From the NCBI RefSeq assembly GCF_003610635.1, contig NZ_RAQJ01000001.1, positions 284,474-348,473 of the forward strand: 64,000 bases of DNA. Direction: 5' to 3'. Positions 10,057 through 18,873 of the stretch are shown here, one piece after another; the first letter of the stretch is position 1; the number at the start of each line of letters is the position of its first letter. Source of the stretch: Ichthyenterobacterium magnum. Lineage in GTDB: Bacteria; Bacteroidota; Bacteroidia; Flavobacteriales; Flavobacteriaceae. Position numbers and translations under genes: made by a program. Below the pieces are notes generated by a model, which saw nothing but the letters and a program-made list of their open reading frames with translations, was not told the DNA's origin and ran no database searches.

Positions 10057-10064
10057 CAAAAATA
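10057..10064 (-). promoter_or_regulatory. Candidate -7 box for alaS
   Basis: On the minus strand this reads TATTTTTG, matching the Bacteroidota TAnnTTTG -7 consensus. It lies about 85 bases upstream of the alaS ATG, giving a leader of roughly 80 bases. No convincing TTG -33 element was found at the right distance. Confidence 0.45.
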
Positions 10065-10078
10065 GAACTTTTTAAGAT

Positions 10079-11050
10079 ATGTCTAAGGTAAAATATTATT
10101 ACGATTCTGAAACACTCTCTTATCGCAAAATAGAGCGTAAAAAAAGGACAACACTTAAGTATGCTTCAATGTTTATTTTAGCAGCTGCGCTTTTTGGCTT
10201 TTTATTTGTTTTTATAGCTAGCCAATTTATTGAATCTCCTAAAGAAAGAGAACTAAAAAGAGAATTATCTAATCTTGAATTACAATACAAATTAATTAAC
10301 AAAAGATTAGACGATGCTTTTGCAGCATTAGAAAATGTTGAAGAACGAGACAACTCCATTTACAGATTATATTTTGAAGCTAATCCAATTCCTAACGAAC
10401 AGCGAAGAGCAGGTTTTGGAGGTATAAATAGATATAAAAAATTTGAAGGTTATGACAATTCTGCTTTAGTAGTAGAAAGTAATAAGCGTATTGATCAATT
10501 GCAAAAAGCTATTGTTGTACAGTCGCGCTCTTTAGATGAAATAGCAGTTTTAGCAAAAGACAAAGAAAAATTTTTAGAAGCAATACCAGCTATTCAACCG
10601 GTAAACAACGAAGAGTTAACACGTATGGCTTCTGGTTATGGTTATAGAACAGACCCGTTTACCAAAGTTAGAAAGTTTCATTTTGGAATGGATTTTACTG
10701 CACCTAGAGGCACTCCAGTATATGCTTCTGGTGATGGTATTGTAAAACGTGCAGATAATAGTGCAACAGGTTATGGTAAGCATATTAGAATAGATCATGG
10801 TTATGGTTATATGTCGTTATATGCGCATTTAAATAAATATAAAGTACGAGCCAACCAAAAAGTAAAACGTGGCGATTTAATAGGTTATGTAGGAAGTACT
10901 GGTCGCTCTGAAGCACCACACTTACATTATGAAATTTTTAAAGATGGAGAACGTATAAACCCTATAAACTTTTATTACGGAAACTTATCTGCTATTGAAT
11001 ATGAAAATATGCTAAAAAAAGCACTCCTCGAAAATCAATCTTTAGATTAA
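10079..11050 (+). CDS. M23 family metallopeptidase (LytM-type), membrane anchored
   Basis: A 323-residue peptidoglycan endopeptidase of the LytM/M23 family. A cytoplasmic N-terminus (residues 1-26, Lys/Arg-rich) is followed by one membrane segment (~27-48), a coiled-coil region (~55-100), and a C-terminal M23 domain (~180-305). The zinc ligands are visible: HFGMD (about residues 201-205) and HLHYE (about 281-285). It presumably cuts cell-wall cross-links in the periplasm. It could also be a structural scaffold, but the ligands are intact. It opens the cluster M23-MerR-LemA-TPM-TPM and is divergent from alaS. Confidence 0.93.
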   Translation: MSKVKYYYDSETLSYRKIERKKRTTLKYASMFILAAALFGFLFVFIASQFIESPKERELKRELSNLELQYKLINKRLDDAFAALENVEERDNSIYRLYFEANPIPNEQRRAGFGGINRYKKFEGYDNSALVVESNKRIDQLQKAIVVQSRSLDEIAVLAKDKEKFLEAIPAIQPVNNEELTRMASGYGYRTDPFTKVRKFHFGMDFTAPRGTPVYASGDGIVKRADNSATGYGKHIRIDHGYGYMSLYAHLNKYKVRANQKVKRGDLIGYVGSTGRSEAPHLHYEIFKDGERINPINFYYGNLSAIEYENMLKKALLENQSLD

Positions 11051-11054
11051 TATT

Positions 11055-11384
11055 ATGTACGTAGAACTTCCAGAAAAAAGATATTATGGCATTGGAGAAG
11101 TTGCAAAAGCTTTTAATGTAAACACCTCTTTAATTCGGTTTTGGGAAAAAGAATTTGATGTCTTAAAACCAAAAAAAAATGCAAAGGGAAATAGAAAATT
11201 TACACCTGAAGATATTAAAAACCTAAAGTTTATTTATCATTTAGTAAAAGAACGTGGTTTTACTTTAGAAGGCGCAAAAACACACCTAAAAGAAGAAAAA
11301 CAAAAGTCTTTGAGTAATTTCGAAATTATAAGTAAATTAGAAGGTATTAAAGCTCAGCTAATTAAAATTAAAACACAACTTTAA
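11055..11384 (+). CDS. MerR family transcriptional regulator
   Basis: A 109-residue protein with an N-terminal MerR-type winged helix-turn-helix (residues ~8-75, with YYGIGEVAKAFNVNTSLIRF and the R/W-rich helix following). A short helical tail (~80-109) would form the antiparallel dimerisation coiled coil. It lacks any effector domain and has no Cys pattern for metal sensing. It starts 4 bases after the M23 peptidase stop, so it is co-transcribed with it. The target is unknown; autoregulation of this operon or control of envelope genes is possible. Confidence 0.88.
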   Translation: MYVELPEKRYYGIGEVAKAFNVNTSLIRFWEKEFDVLKPKKNAKGNRKFTPEDIKNLKFIYHLVKERGFTLEGAKTHLKEEKQKSLSNFEIISKLEGIKAQLIKIKTQL

Positions 11385-11396
11385 AACTCGCTTATT

Positions 11397-11984
11397 ATGA
11401 AAAAATGGATTATTCCTATCGTTCTTATAGTACTACTTCTTTTTTGGGGAACTAGTGTAAACAATACTGCAGTAGACCTTCAAGAAGCCACAAAATCTGA
11501 GTGGGCTGATGTTGAAAGTTCATATCAAAGACGTAATGATTTAATAGGTAATTTAGTTAAAACAGTACAAGGTGCTGCAGATTTCGAAAAAGGAACTTTA
11601 ACAGCAGTTATTGAAGCTAGAGCTAAAGCAACATCTATAAACATAGACCCAACAAATATTACACAAGAGCAATTAGCCAAATTTAATGAAGTGCAAGGTG
11701 GATTATCTGGAGCACTAAAAAGTTTATTGGTAACCGTAGAACGTTATCCAGAATTAAAAGCTAATCAAAATTTTCTTGAACTTCAGTCTCAATTAGAAGG
11801 CACAGAAAATAGAATTAATGTAGCTAGAGATCGTTTTAATGATGTAGTTAAACCTTACAATCAATATGTTAGAAAAGTGCCTACAAAACTAATAGCTAGC
11901 TTAATGGGTTTTAAAGAAATGGGATATTTTGAAGCAGAAGATGGAAGCGATAAAGCTCCAGACGTAGATTTTGATTTCGAATAG
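11397..11984 (+). CDS. lemA: LemA family protein
   Basis: A 195-residue LemA-type protein. An N-terminal membrane anchor (residues ~3-22, IIPIVLIVLLLFWG) is followed by the characteristic helical domain, including WADVESSYQRRNDLIGNLV and LEGTENRINVARDRFNDVV with the ending KPYNQYVRKVPT. LemA proteins are membrane-anchored helical bundles of unclear biochemical role. In Bacteroidota they are typically encoded next to TPM-domain proteins, as here: two TPM genes follow, starting 6 bases downstream. Confidence 0.93.
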   Translation: MKKWIIPIVLIVLLLFWGTSVNNTAVDLQEATKSEWADVESSYQRRNDLIGNLVKTVQGAADFEKGTLTAVIEARAKATSINIDPTNITQEQLAKFNEVQGGLSGALKSLLVTVERYPELKANQNFLELQSQLEGTENRINVARDRFNDVVKPYNQYVRKVPTKLIASLMGFKEMGYFEAEDGSDKAPDVDFDFE

Positions 11985-11989
11985 AAAAT

Positions 11990-12430
11990 ATGTCAAATTC
12001 TATAGAAGACTTTTTACCAGCAAGTTCAGAAATTGAAGTTGTAAAAGCCATTAGAAAAGCTGAGCAAAATACTTCTGGTGAAGTTAGAGTGCATCTTGAG
12101 AAAACATCAAAAGGCAATATTGATTCTCGAACTCTTGAAGTCTTTAATATTCTAAAAATGTACAACACCAAGCTCAGAAATGGTGTATTAATCTATGTTG
12201 CTGTTGATGACAAAAGTTTTGCAATTTATGGTGATAAAGGCATTAATACTGTAGTCTCAGATAATTTTTGGAACAGTACAAAAGATATAATTCAAAATCA
12301 TTTTAAATCTGGAAATTTTAAACAAGGCCTCGTTGATGGTGTGCTAAAAGCTGGAGAACAACTAAAGCATTTTTTTCCAAGAACAGATGGTGATGAAGAC
12401 GAACTAACCAATACAATATCTAAAAGCTAA
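11990..12430 (+). CDS. TPM domain protein (cytosolic form)
   Basis: A 146-residue protein matching the TPM (TLP18.3/Psb32/MOLO-1) domain. No signal peptide is visible. The segment TSGEVRVHLEKTSKGN and the later NGVLIYVAVDDKSFAIYGDKGIN show the conserved alpha/beta pattern. The family is linked to membrane-protein quality control and, in some members, acid phosphatase activity; neither can be shown from sequence. It lies between lemA and a second, secreted TPM gene, with a one-base overlap of stop and start (TAATG), which indicates translational coupling. Confidence 0.88.
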   Translation: MSNSIEDFLPASSEIEVVKAIRKAEQNTSGEVRVHLEKTSKGNIDSRTLEVFNILKMYNTKLRNGVLIYVAVDDKSFAIYGDKGINTVVSDNFWNSTKDIIQNHFKSGNFKQGLVDGVLKAGEQLKHFFPRTDGDEDELTNTISKS

Positions 12431-13251
12431 TGCAACAACTGAAGCATATTACGTTTTTAGTAACTTGTCTTTTATTTTCGATAAGTATAACTGCTCAATT
12501 TGAAATTCCGGAAAAACCAAAAAAGGCAAATCCAGATGCAGTTTATGATTATTACAAATTACTATCTCCATCAGAAAAAGCACAGCTAGAAAACAAGCTT
12601 ATAAAATATTCAGATACAACATCTACCCAAATTGTTGTGGCAATTATTCCGTCTACTCAAGGAGAATATATTAATTACTTAGGCACAAAATGGGCTCATA
12701 AATGGGGCATTGGACAAGAGAAAGAAGATAATGGTGTTTTTATTTTATTAGCAAAAGATGACCGCAAAATCGGTATTAATACTGGTTATGGCATAGAGCA
12801 TTTACTTACTGATGCTATATCAAAACGTATTATTGAAAGAGACATTATCCCTTATTTTAAACAAGGCGATTATTATGGAGGATTAAATCGTGGTACTGAT
12901 GCTGTTTTTGAAGTTCTAAATGGAGAATATCAAGACACAAGACAATCAAGCTCTGGCGATTTTCCGTTTGGTTTTTTTATTTTTCTATTCTTTGTTTTTA
13001 TAATCATCCTTATTGTTATTTCTAAAAATCGTCGTGGTGGTAATCAAGGCGGAAGAGGATTTAGAGACGACACTACAAATCGTGACATCCTTGAAGCCAT
13101 TATATTTAGCAACTCAGGTCGTGGAAGCTACAGAAGAAGTTCTGGTGGTTTTGGCGGCAGCTCATCTGGAGGAAGCTTTGGCGGTGGTGGTTTTGGTGGT
13201 GGCTTTGGCGGCGGCGGCTTTGGCGGCGGCGGCGCTTCTGGTGGCTGGTAG
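12430..13251 (+). CDS. TPM domain protein with signal peptide, membrane anchor and Gly-rich tail
   Basis: A 273-residue YgcG-like protein. The signal peptide ends SISITAQ (residues ~1-22), the TPM domain spans about 30-170 (GTKWAHKWGIGQ, KIGINTGYGIEHLL), and one membrane segment lies at ~178-197. A cytoplasmic tail rich in Gly, Ser and Phe (FGGG repeats) fills the last 70 residues and ends GASGGW. The topology is therefore periplasmic TPM with an inside Gly-rich tail. It is the last gene of the M23-MerR-LemA-TPM-TPM cluster and converges with the outer-membrane protein gene 17 bases away. The tail-coding DNA (13180-13250) is strikingly GC-rich compared with its surroundings. Confidence 0.88.
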   Translation: MQQLKHITFLVTCLLFSISITAQFEIPEKPKKANPDAVYDYYKLLSPSEKAQLENKLIKYSDTTSTQIVVAIIPSTQGEYINYLGTKWAHKWGIGQEKEDNGVFILLAKDDRKIGINTGYGIEHLLTDAISKRIIERDIIPYFKQGDYYGGLNRGTDAVFEVLNGEYQDTRQSSSGDFPFGFFIFLFFVFIIILIVISKNRRGGNQGGRGFRDDTTNRDILEAIIFSNSGRGSYRRSSGGFGGSSSGGSFGGGGFGGGFGGGGFGGGGASGGW

Positions 13252-13268
13252 CTTCTATAAAAATGGTG

Positions 13269-16043
13269 TTAGTGAAAGAAAATCATATCTCCTTTACCCG
13301 TTTCTCCTTTTTTACCTAGACTATTAAATTTCCAACTAAAACTAAGCATAAAGTATTGCTCTAAAACTGTACTTTGAGAATCTTGAATGTAATTTTGTGT
13401 AGCAGTTCGTCTTGCATTTGTATTCTGATTTAATAAATCGTAAACCTTTAAAGTTAAGGTGCCGTTATCCTTTAACATTGAATACGCCAAAGTTGAATTC
13501 CAAAACCAAGCACTTTTTTGAAACCCTTGTGCAACATTAGGGTTATAGCTGTAATTTATATCGTTTTGCCATTCAAGTTTTTTAGGTACATAAGTTCTGG
13601 TTCTAAGCCCAAACGTATGCCTTAAAAAGTCTTGGTCATCAAAATCAGCTATATCATATTTATTACTAGAAAAAGACAGTCTATAACTTGGTATTAACTC
13701 TAAAACTTTTTTCCAAGTAAAAGTCAAACTTGTATTAGGTGTTATAGATGTATTCTTTGAAGTATATTGAACATTATTATTATAATTAATTGTACGTTCA
13801 GTATTTGAATACAAACCAACTCTGTATTTTAATGTCTTAAGTGTATCAACTTTTATTGTTTTACTATAACTTGCACTTGCATAAGCTGAATAGTTACCAT
13901 TAACATTAGCATATGTTGTATTTCTTACTAAGTCATCATTTACAATTGTTTTAGAAACAACCTGATTATTAATAATACTTAAATTCATATAAGAATAAAA
14001 TCCAGTTTTTTTCTGAAAATCAAAACTATTATATCCTAAATAGAAATCATGACTATTAGCTGGTTCAAGGTTTGGGTTACCTGTAATTATATTTAACGGA
14101 TTAGATACATCTTGAAATGGTTGCAATTGACTAATTTGTGGCGGACGATTACTTAAGTTGTAACCACTATACATTGATGATTTAGGGCTGAATTCATAAT
14201 TAAAATTCGCTCCCAATTCGATAGCTTCAAAATCTCGCTTTAAACTTAGCTCTGGTCTAAGTGCATCGTTATTTTCTAAGGTTCTAAATACATAACCTCC
14301 ATCTACACTTATAGACCATTTTTCTTTTTTATAAGTTAAATCTAAACTTGGTGTACTTCTTCTATTTGTATAATCAAAATTAGTACTTAACTCAGTATTA
14401 AATAATGTATAATCTTGTGCTGCTGCATCAAAATCAAAAGTATTTTTAACACGCTCTCGCTTATCATTTCTAATACTATATTTAAAATCTAAAAACAGTG
14501 TTTTAGCAAGTATTGGTAACCGATATTTAATACTGGAATATATACTCTTTAATGATTGTTCTCCATCACTAAACTGGTCTCTAATAATATTTTGCGAAAC
14601 ATCTTCAAAGGTTGTCTCAGAACCAATAAAATCGTCTGTTTCTGTAGTATTAAATTCAGTACTAAAAGATGCTTTTAAAAATGCTCCTTTGTCTCCAAAA
14701 CGCTTAGTAATATCAAAATCGTTACTAAAGTTTTTACCTGTTACTTCTGTAAAAGAAGATAAGTTTGATGCATTTATCATTGCATTTTCTTCACTAAAAG
14801 AGTTTTCATTACTAGTATATAATGTTTTAGATTTATTAAGTCTAAATGAAGGACTTATATTGATTAGAAATGTAGAATCAATTTCAATATCAAACTCCAA
14901 ATTAGCACTGTGGTTATTAGAGTCGTTAGATGACTTTGACCTAGACACAGTAAAATATCTTGAATCGGATAAGATATTTTCTCTGTTTGTAACTGTTTCG
15001 TTTTCTGAATTGCTAGTAGCTAAAAAGTAATCTCCATTAACATCTACGCCTTTAGATAGTACATCAGCATAATTTGCTCCAACGTTGGTAGATTTGGTAA
15101 TGCCTTCACCTCCACCAAAAGAACGTCCGTCAATTCTAAATGAACCATTACTATTAAATCTAATACTTCTGCCACCACCAAACATTTTTCGTATTTCACC
15201 AAAACTAAACCCTGGCGAATTAATATTATTGCCTCCGGCTAAAACACTTATACGTTGGTCATTATCAAACACATTTAATAAACCTGCAAATTCATAACGC
15301 TTTTCTGTGCCAGTTCCTGCTGCAACTCTCCCAAAAACACCTTTATTGTTTTCTTCTTTAATAGTGAGGTTTATTGTTTTATTTTCTTTATCTCCATCTT
15401 CCCCAGAATAAGCTTCAGATTTAGTTTTTGTATCTGTAATTTGAACCTTTTCAATAATATCCTTAGTCAAGTTTCTTGTCGTTATTGTAGGATCATTACC
15501 AAAAAATGGTTTACCGTTAACTAATATCTTATTAACTTCTTTTCCATTAACCTTTATTTTACCTTCATCATCGACCTCTACACCTGGAAGTTGTTTTAAC
15601 AAATCTTCGACATTAGCATCCTTTTTTGTTTTAAACGATTTTACATTAAATTCTAGGGTGTCCTTTTTTATTGTAATTGGCACTCTAGATTTAACAACAA
15701 CTTCATCTAATTGATTACCGACTTCTAATAAAATATTGCTTAAATTAATTTCTGCTTTATCAATTATTATTTTTTGAGAATAGTTTTGAAACCCAATAGA
15801 AGAAACAGCGATATTTAAACTTTTATCATAGGTATCATCTATCAACTCAAACTTCCCATTTTTATCTGTTATTGTATAAGTAACTAAAGTTGAATCTTTT
15901 AAGCGTTCTAAATAAACGGTTGCAGATTCTAAAGGAGATTTATCATCTGCTGCAACAACTGTTCCTGTAATTTTAAACGATTTTGATTGCGAAAAACAAA
16001 GAGATACACAACAAAGTGTAAAAATTAAAATAATTTTCCTCAT
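13269..16043 (-). CDS. Outer-membrane beta-barrel protein (TonB-receptor-like, OMP_b-brl_3 type)
   Basis: A 924-residue outer-membrane protein. It has a signal peptide (residues 1-18, ending SLCFSQS), a carboxypeptidase-regulatory-like beta-sandwich (~22-105), a plug-like domain (~110-220, with VVVKSRVPITIKKDTLEFNV and LPGVEVDDEGKIKVNGKEV), and a long C-terminal beta-barrel with a terminal aromatic strand (SFSWKFNSLGKK). This layout matches the Bacteroidota outer membrane beta-barrel family related to TonB-dependent receptors. No TonB box was recognised and the substrate is unknown. The XRE/membrane-protein pair lies 90 bases upstream on the same strand. It converges with the TPM gene with no obvious terminator between. 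Confidence 0.88.
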   Translation of the reverse strand: MRKIILIFTLCCVSLCFSQSKSFKITGTVVAADDKSPLESATVYLERLKDSTLVTYTITDKNGKFELIDDTYDKSLNIAVSSIGFQNYSQKIIIDKAEINLSNILLEVGNQLDEVVVKSRVPITIKKDTLEFNVKSFKTKKDANVEDLLKQLPGVEVDDEGKIKVNGKEVNKILVNGKPFFGNDPTITTRNLTKDIIEKVQITDTKTKSEAYSGEDGDKENKTINLTIKEENNKGVFGRVAAGTGTEKRYEFAGLLNVFDNDQRISVLAGGNNINSPGFSFGEIRKMFGGGRSIRFNSNGSFRIDGRSFGGGEGITKSTNVGANYADVLSKGVDVNGDYFLATSNSENETVTNRENILSDSRYFTVSRSKSSNDSNNHSANLEFDIEIDSTFLINISPSFRLNKSKTLYTSNENSFSEENAMINASNLSSFTEVTGKNFSNDFDITKRFGDKGAFLKASFSTEFNTTETDDFIGSETTFEDVSQNIIRDQFSDGEQSLKSIYSSIKYRLPILAKTLFLDFKYSIRNDKRERVKNTFDFDAAAQDYTLFNTELSTNFDYTNRRSTPSLDLTYKKEKWSISVDGGYVFRTLENNDALRPELSLKRDFEAIELGANFNYEFSPKSSMYSGYNLSNRPPQISQLQPFQDVSNPLNIITGNPNLEPANSHDFYLGYNSFDFQKKTGFYSYMNLSIINNQVVSKTIVNDDLVRNTTYANVNGNYSAYASASYSKTIKVDTLKTLKYRVGLYSNTERTINYNNNVQYTSKNTSITPNTSLTFTWKKVLELIPSYRLSFSSNKYDIADFDDQDFLRHTFGLRTRTYVPKKLEWQNDINYSYNPNVAQGFQKSAWFWNSTLAYSMLKDNGTLTLKVYDLLNQNTNARRTATQNYIQDSQSTVLEQYFMLSFSWKFNSLGKKGETGKGDMIFFH

Positions 16044-16133
16044 GATTTGATTGATGGTTGATACTTAGTATTATCTTTTTGTAAACGATAGTAAGAAGAC
16101 TTTCGTATGAATTTTCTTAATTAATATCATTTT

Positions 16134-16334
16134 TTAATCTTCAGGTTCTAAATAAAAAACATCTTCTACAGTTAGCTTAAATAATTTAGAAATTTTTAAA
16201 GCTAAAATAGTAGATGGTACATATTTACCTTTTTCTATAGCATTTACAGATTGTCTACTTACATCAATCTTTTTTGCTAAATCGGCTTGTGTAAGATTAT
16301 GTCTGGCTCTTTCAATTTTTATATTATTCTTCAT
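16134..16334 (-). CDS. Small XRE family transcriptional regulator
   Basis: A 66-residue protein that is essentially a single Cro/CI-type helix-turn-helix (residues ~5-60): RARHNLTQADLAKKIDVSRQ followed by the recognition region SVNAIEKGKYVPS. It resembles YozG-like stand-alone XRE regulators that are co-encoded with a small membrane protein. Its start overlaps the end of the upstream membrane-protein gene by 11 bases, so the two are translationally coupled. Direct repeats upstream of the pair are a plausible binding site. Confidence 0.93.
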   Translation of the reverse strand: MKNNIKIERARHNLTQADLAKKIDVSRQSVNAIEKGKYVPSTILALKISKLFKLTVEDVFYLEPED

Positions 16335-16776
16335 TAATAATTGATTTTAATTTTAAAAAATTGAATCTTACAATAAAAAACATCAAAGGTGTAAACATAT
16401 TAAATACAAGCACATCAAAAAAAGTAAAATCATACACAAATGCAATTGCAAAAATTAAAATGACATAATTAAAAATGATAGCCCAAACTAATGAATCAAT
16501 CCTAAGTTTATAAATAAACTCATCTTCAACCTTTTCTTTAGTAAAACCTATAATTAAACCACCAATTATAATTAATAAAGCTACTAACTCATCAATAATA
16601 CTATTTTCAATAATTTTAAAAAACATATCATCATTATAAATGGATAATACATTTACTTTTAATAAATCAAATTCATACCCACTTGCGATTAATTGAATAC
16701 CTAGAACAAGTCCGATAACAAAAAGAATCCAACCGAACAATTTAAACCTATGCGGTAGTAAATAGCTTGCTTTCAT
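16324..16776 (-). CDS. Four-TM membrane protein paired with XRE regulator
   Basis: A 150-residue integral membrane protein with four predicted membrane segments (about residues 12-33, 60-80, 93-114 and 120-140) and short loops. No enzymatic motif is visible. The arrangement of a small polytopic protein followed by an overlapping single-domain XRE regulator is common in bacteria; the membrane partner often modulates the regulator, but that is inference here. It is preceded by a candidate -7 box and two 14-bp direct repeats. Confidence 0.8.
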   Translation of the reverse strand: MKASYLLPHRFKLFGWILFVIGLVLGIQLIASGYEFDLLKVNVLSIYNDDMFFKIIENSIIDELVALLIIIGGLIIGFTKEKVEDEFIYKLRIDSLVWAIIFNYVILIFAIAFVYDFTFFDVLVFNMFTPLMFFIVRFNFLKLKSIINEE

Positions 16777-16802
16777 AACAATCTTGCTTTTAATTACATC
16801 AA

Positions 16803-16810
16803 CAAATGTA
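16803..16810 (-). promoter_or_regulatory. Candidate -7 box of the XRE/membrane-protein operon
   Basis: The minus strand reads TACATTTG here, matching TAnnTTTG, 26 bases upstream of the ATG at 16776. A TTG -33 box is not evident; the region where it should lie is occupied by AT-rich repeats. Confidence 0.5.
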
Positions 16811-16828
16811 AAGCAAAATGTTCTAAAT

Positions 16829-16863
16829 GTAAAATATAATTGACAAAAAGTAAAATATAATTG
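16829..16863. repeat. Two 14-bp direct repeats, possible XRE operator
   Basis: The sequence gtaaaatataattg occurs at 16829-16842 and again at 16850-16863. The start-to-start distance is 21 bases, two DNA turns, so both copies would face the same side of the helix. They sit just upstream of the -7 box of the XRE/membrane-protein operon, where a regulator encoded by that operon would be expected to bind. Confidence 0.45.
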
Positions 16864-16893
16864 CTAAATAATACATTAGTAACTAGCGACATC

Positions 16894-18204
16894 CTACTTC
16901 TTCCTCATATAAACGCTAACAGGAACTCCATTAAAATCGAAGTGTTCACGAAGTTTATTCTCTAAAAAACGTTTGTATGGATCCCTAACATATTGAGGTA
17001 AATTACAAAAGAATGCAAACTGCGGCTGTGGTGTTGGCAATTGCATAATGTATTTAATTTTAACAAATTTTCCTTTATATGCTGGTGGCGGATAGTTTTC
17101 TATTAGTGGTAAAAGGAGCTCGTTAAGTTTACTTGTTTTAATCTTTTTTGATCTATTTTTATAAACCTCTACTGCTGTTTCTATAGCCTTAAAAATTCGT
17201 TGTTTATTTAATACTGAAATAAATACAATTGGCACATCTGTAAAAGGTTCAATTTCTTTTCTTATTTTTCTTTCAAAATCACGGGTTGTCATCGTGTCTT
17301 TTTCTACTAAATCCCATTTATTTACCAGAATAACAATGCCTTTACGGTTTCGTTCTGCTAACCAAAAGATGTTTTGAACTTGTCCATCAAATCCTCTAGT
17401 AGCATCTAATACCAATAAACATACGTCTGCATGTTCTATAGCTCTAACGCTTCGCATAACAGAATAAAACTCTAAATCTTCTTTTACTTTAGATTTACGA
17501 CGAATTCCAGCTGTATCAACTAAATTAAATTCAAACCCAAAACGATTGTACTTAGTATCTATTGAATCTCTAGTTGTACCTGCTATATCTGTTACGATAT
17601 AACGGTCTTCTCCAATTAATGCGTTTATAAATGACGATTTACCAGCATTAGGTCTACCAACAACAGCAAAACGCGGTAATGCAGCTTCCTCTTTTTCCTC
17701 TTCTTCAATTTCTGGTAAGGCTTCAACCAATGCATCTAATAACTCTCCAGTACCACTGCCATTAATACTAGCAATTGTATAGTATTCACCAAGTCCTAAA
17801 GCATAAAACTCTACGGCATCTTCTGCTCGCTTGCCATTATCTACCTTATTAACAGCTAGAAAAACTGGTTTGCTAATTTTACGAAGTAATTTTGCAACAT
17901 CTTCATCCATTCCAGTAACACCAGATTCTACATCAACCATAAAAATAATAGCATCTGCTTCTTCTATTGCTAACTCTACTTGCTTATCAATCTCTGCTTC
18001 AAAGACATCATCACTTCCTTTTACATATCCACCTGTATCAATGAGCGAAAATTCTTTTCCATTCCAATCGCTTTTACCATAATGGCGATCTCTAGTAACA
18101 CCGCTTACGGCATCAACAATAGCTTCTCTTCTCTGTATCAAGCGATTAAAAAATGTTGATTTACCAACATTTGGTCTTCCTACAATTGCAACTATACTAC
18201 TCAT
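16894..18204 (-). CDS. der: Ribosome biogenesis GTPase Der (EngA)
   Basis: A 436-residue GTPase with the tandem G domains unique to Der/EngA. The first P loop is GRPNVGKS (residues 8-15) with DTGG and NKVD; the second is GRPNAGKS (about 182-189) with DTAG and NKWD. A KH-like C-terminal domain (~355-436) follows. Der acts in maturation of the 50S ribosomal subunit. The length and all G motifs are intact. It lies close to era, another ribosome-assembly GTPase, with a small membrane-protein gene on the opposite strand between them. Confidence 0.98.
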   Translation of the reverse strand: MSSIVAIVGRPNVGKSTFFNRLIQRREAIVDAVSGVTRDRHYGKSDWNGKEFSLIDTGGYVKGSDDVFEAEIDKQVELAIEEADAIIFMVDVESGVTGMDEDVAKLLRKISKPVFLAVNKVDNGKRAEDAVEFYALGLGEYYTIASINGSGTGELLDALVEALPEIEEEEKEEAALPRFAVVGRPNAGKSSFINALIGEDRYIVTDIAGTTRDSIDTKYNRFGFEFNLVDTAGIRRKSKVKEDLEFYSVMRSVRAIEHADVCLLVLDATRGFDGQVQNIFWLAERNRKGIVILVNKWDLVEKDTMTTRDFERKIRKEIEPFTDVPIVFISVLNKQRIFKAIETAVEVYKNRSKKIKTSKLNELLLPLIENYPPPAYKGKFVKIKYIMQLPTPQPQFAFFCNLPQYVRDPYKRFLENKLREHFDFNGVPVSVYMRKK

Positions 18205-18353
18205 AATTTATGTTTTATCTGCATTACATATCCTGTAAGCGGCTGCGAAGATACTAAATAAGTACTGATGCAGCATAGAATTTACGTTAAACATTAAATA
18301 GGTGATTATATTAAATAAAAAATAGTAATTTGAAGCTCAATTTCAAAATAAAA

Positions 18354-18872
18354 ATGTCGACTACTAATGCTATAGTTTTAAGGCCTCGCTTTAAGTTTAA
18401 CGTTAAACAGGATAATGAACTGCTTTTAAAACTGTTTGAAGACACTAGCCAAAAACAATCAGATTTTATAGTATCTAGAATTGATGATCACGTATTTATA
18501 AAAATACCTAAAGAGAAACAACATTTTTGGTCACCGCAATTACACTTAGAAATCAATAAAAACGACACAAATAATCACAGTACTATTTATGGTTTATTTG
18601 GTCCAAACCCAACAGTATGGACTATGTTTATGTTTCTTCATTTTATAGTTGCAGGATTATTTATTGGTTTTGGTATTTGGGCTTATGTTAATTGGAGCTT
18701 AGAGAGCGATTATGTTATTCAACTATTTGTTACATTACTAATGATAGTATTATGGTTGGCTTTATACTTTGGTGGTCGTTTAGGAAAGAAAACTGGGATG
18801 AGTGAAATGCACCAACTACATCACTTTATGCGAGATACACTTAGAAACAAAGATATTCATGCAGAAATTTAA
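18354..18872 (+). CDS. Conserved two-TM membrane protein, unknown function
   Basis: The product is 172 residues from ATG 18354; a longer reading from TTG 18330 is possible but unnecessary. It has an N-terminal soluble part (about residues 1-80), two membrane segments (about 88-112 and 120-142), and a short basic/His-containing tail (MHQLHHFMRD). No catalytic motif is recognised. The gene sits between der and era on the opposite strand and ends one base before the era stop, so the pair is convergent with essentially no terminator space. Confidence 0.75.
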   Translation: MSTTNAIVLRPRFKFNVKQDNELLLKLFEDTSQKQSDFIVSRIDDHVFIKIPKEKQHFWSPQLHLEINKNDTNNHSTIYGLFGPNPTVWTMFMFLHFIVAGLFIGFGIWAYVNWSLESDYVIQLFVTLLMIVLWLALYFGGRLGKKTGMSEMHQLHHFMRDTLRNKDIHAEI

Positions 18873-18873
18873 A

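Noticed and set aside
13013..13327. A 104-residue plus-strand frame rich in Ala/Val/Leu over the end of the TPM gene
   Set aside because: It is the frame-shifted shadow of the Gly-rich tail coding repeats and has no independent start context.
18217..18275. ctgcat / atgcag inverted repeat between der and the small membrane protein
   Set aside because: Six-base arms with a loop of about 45 bases are easily expected by chance.
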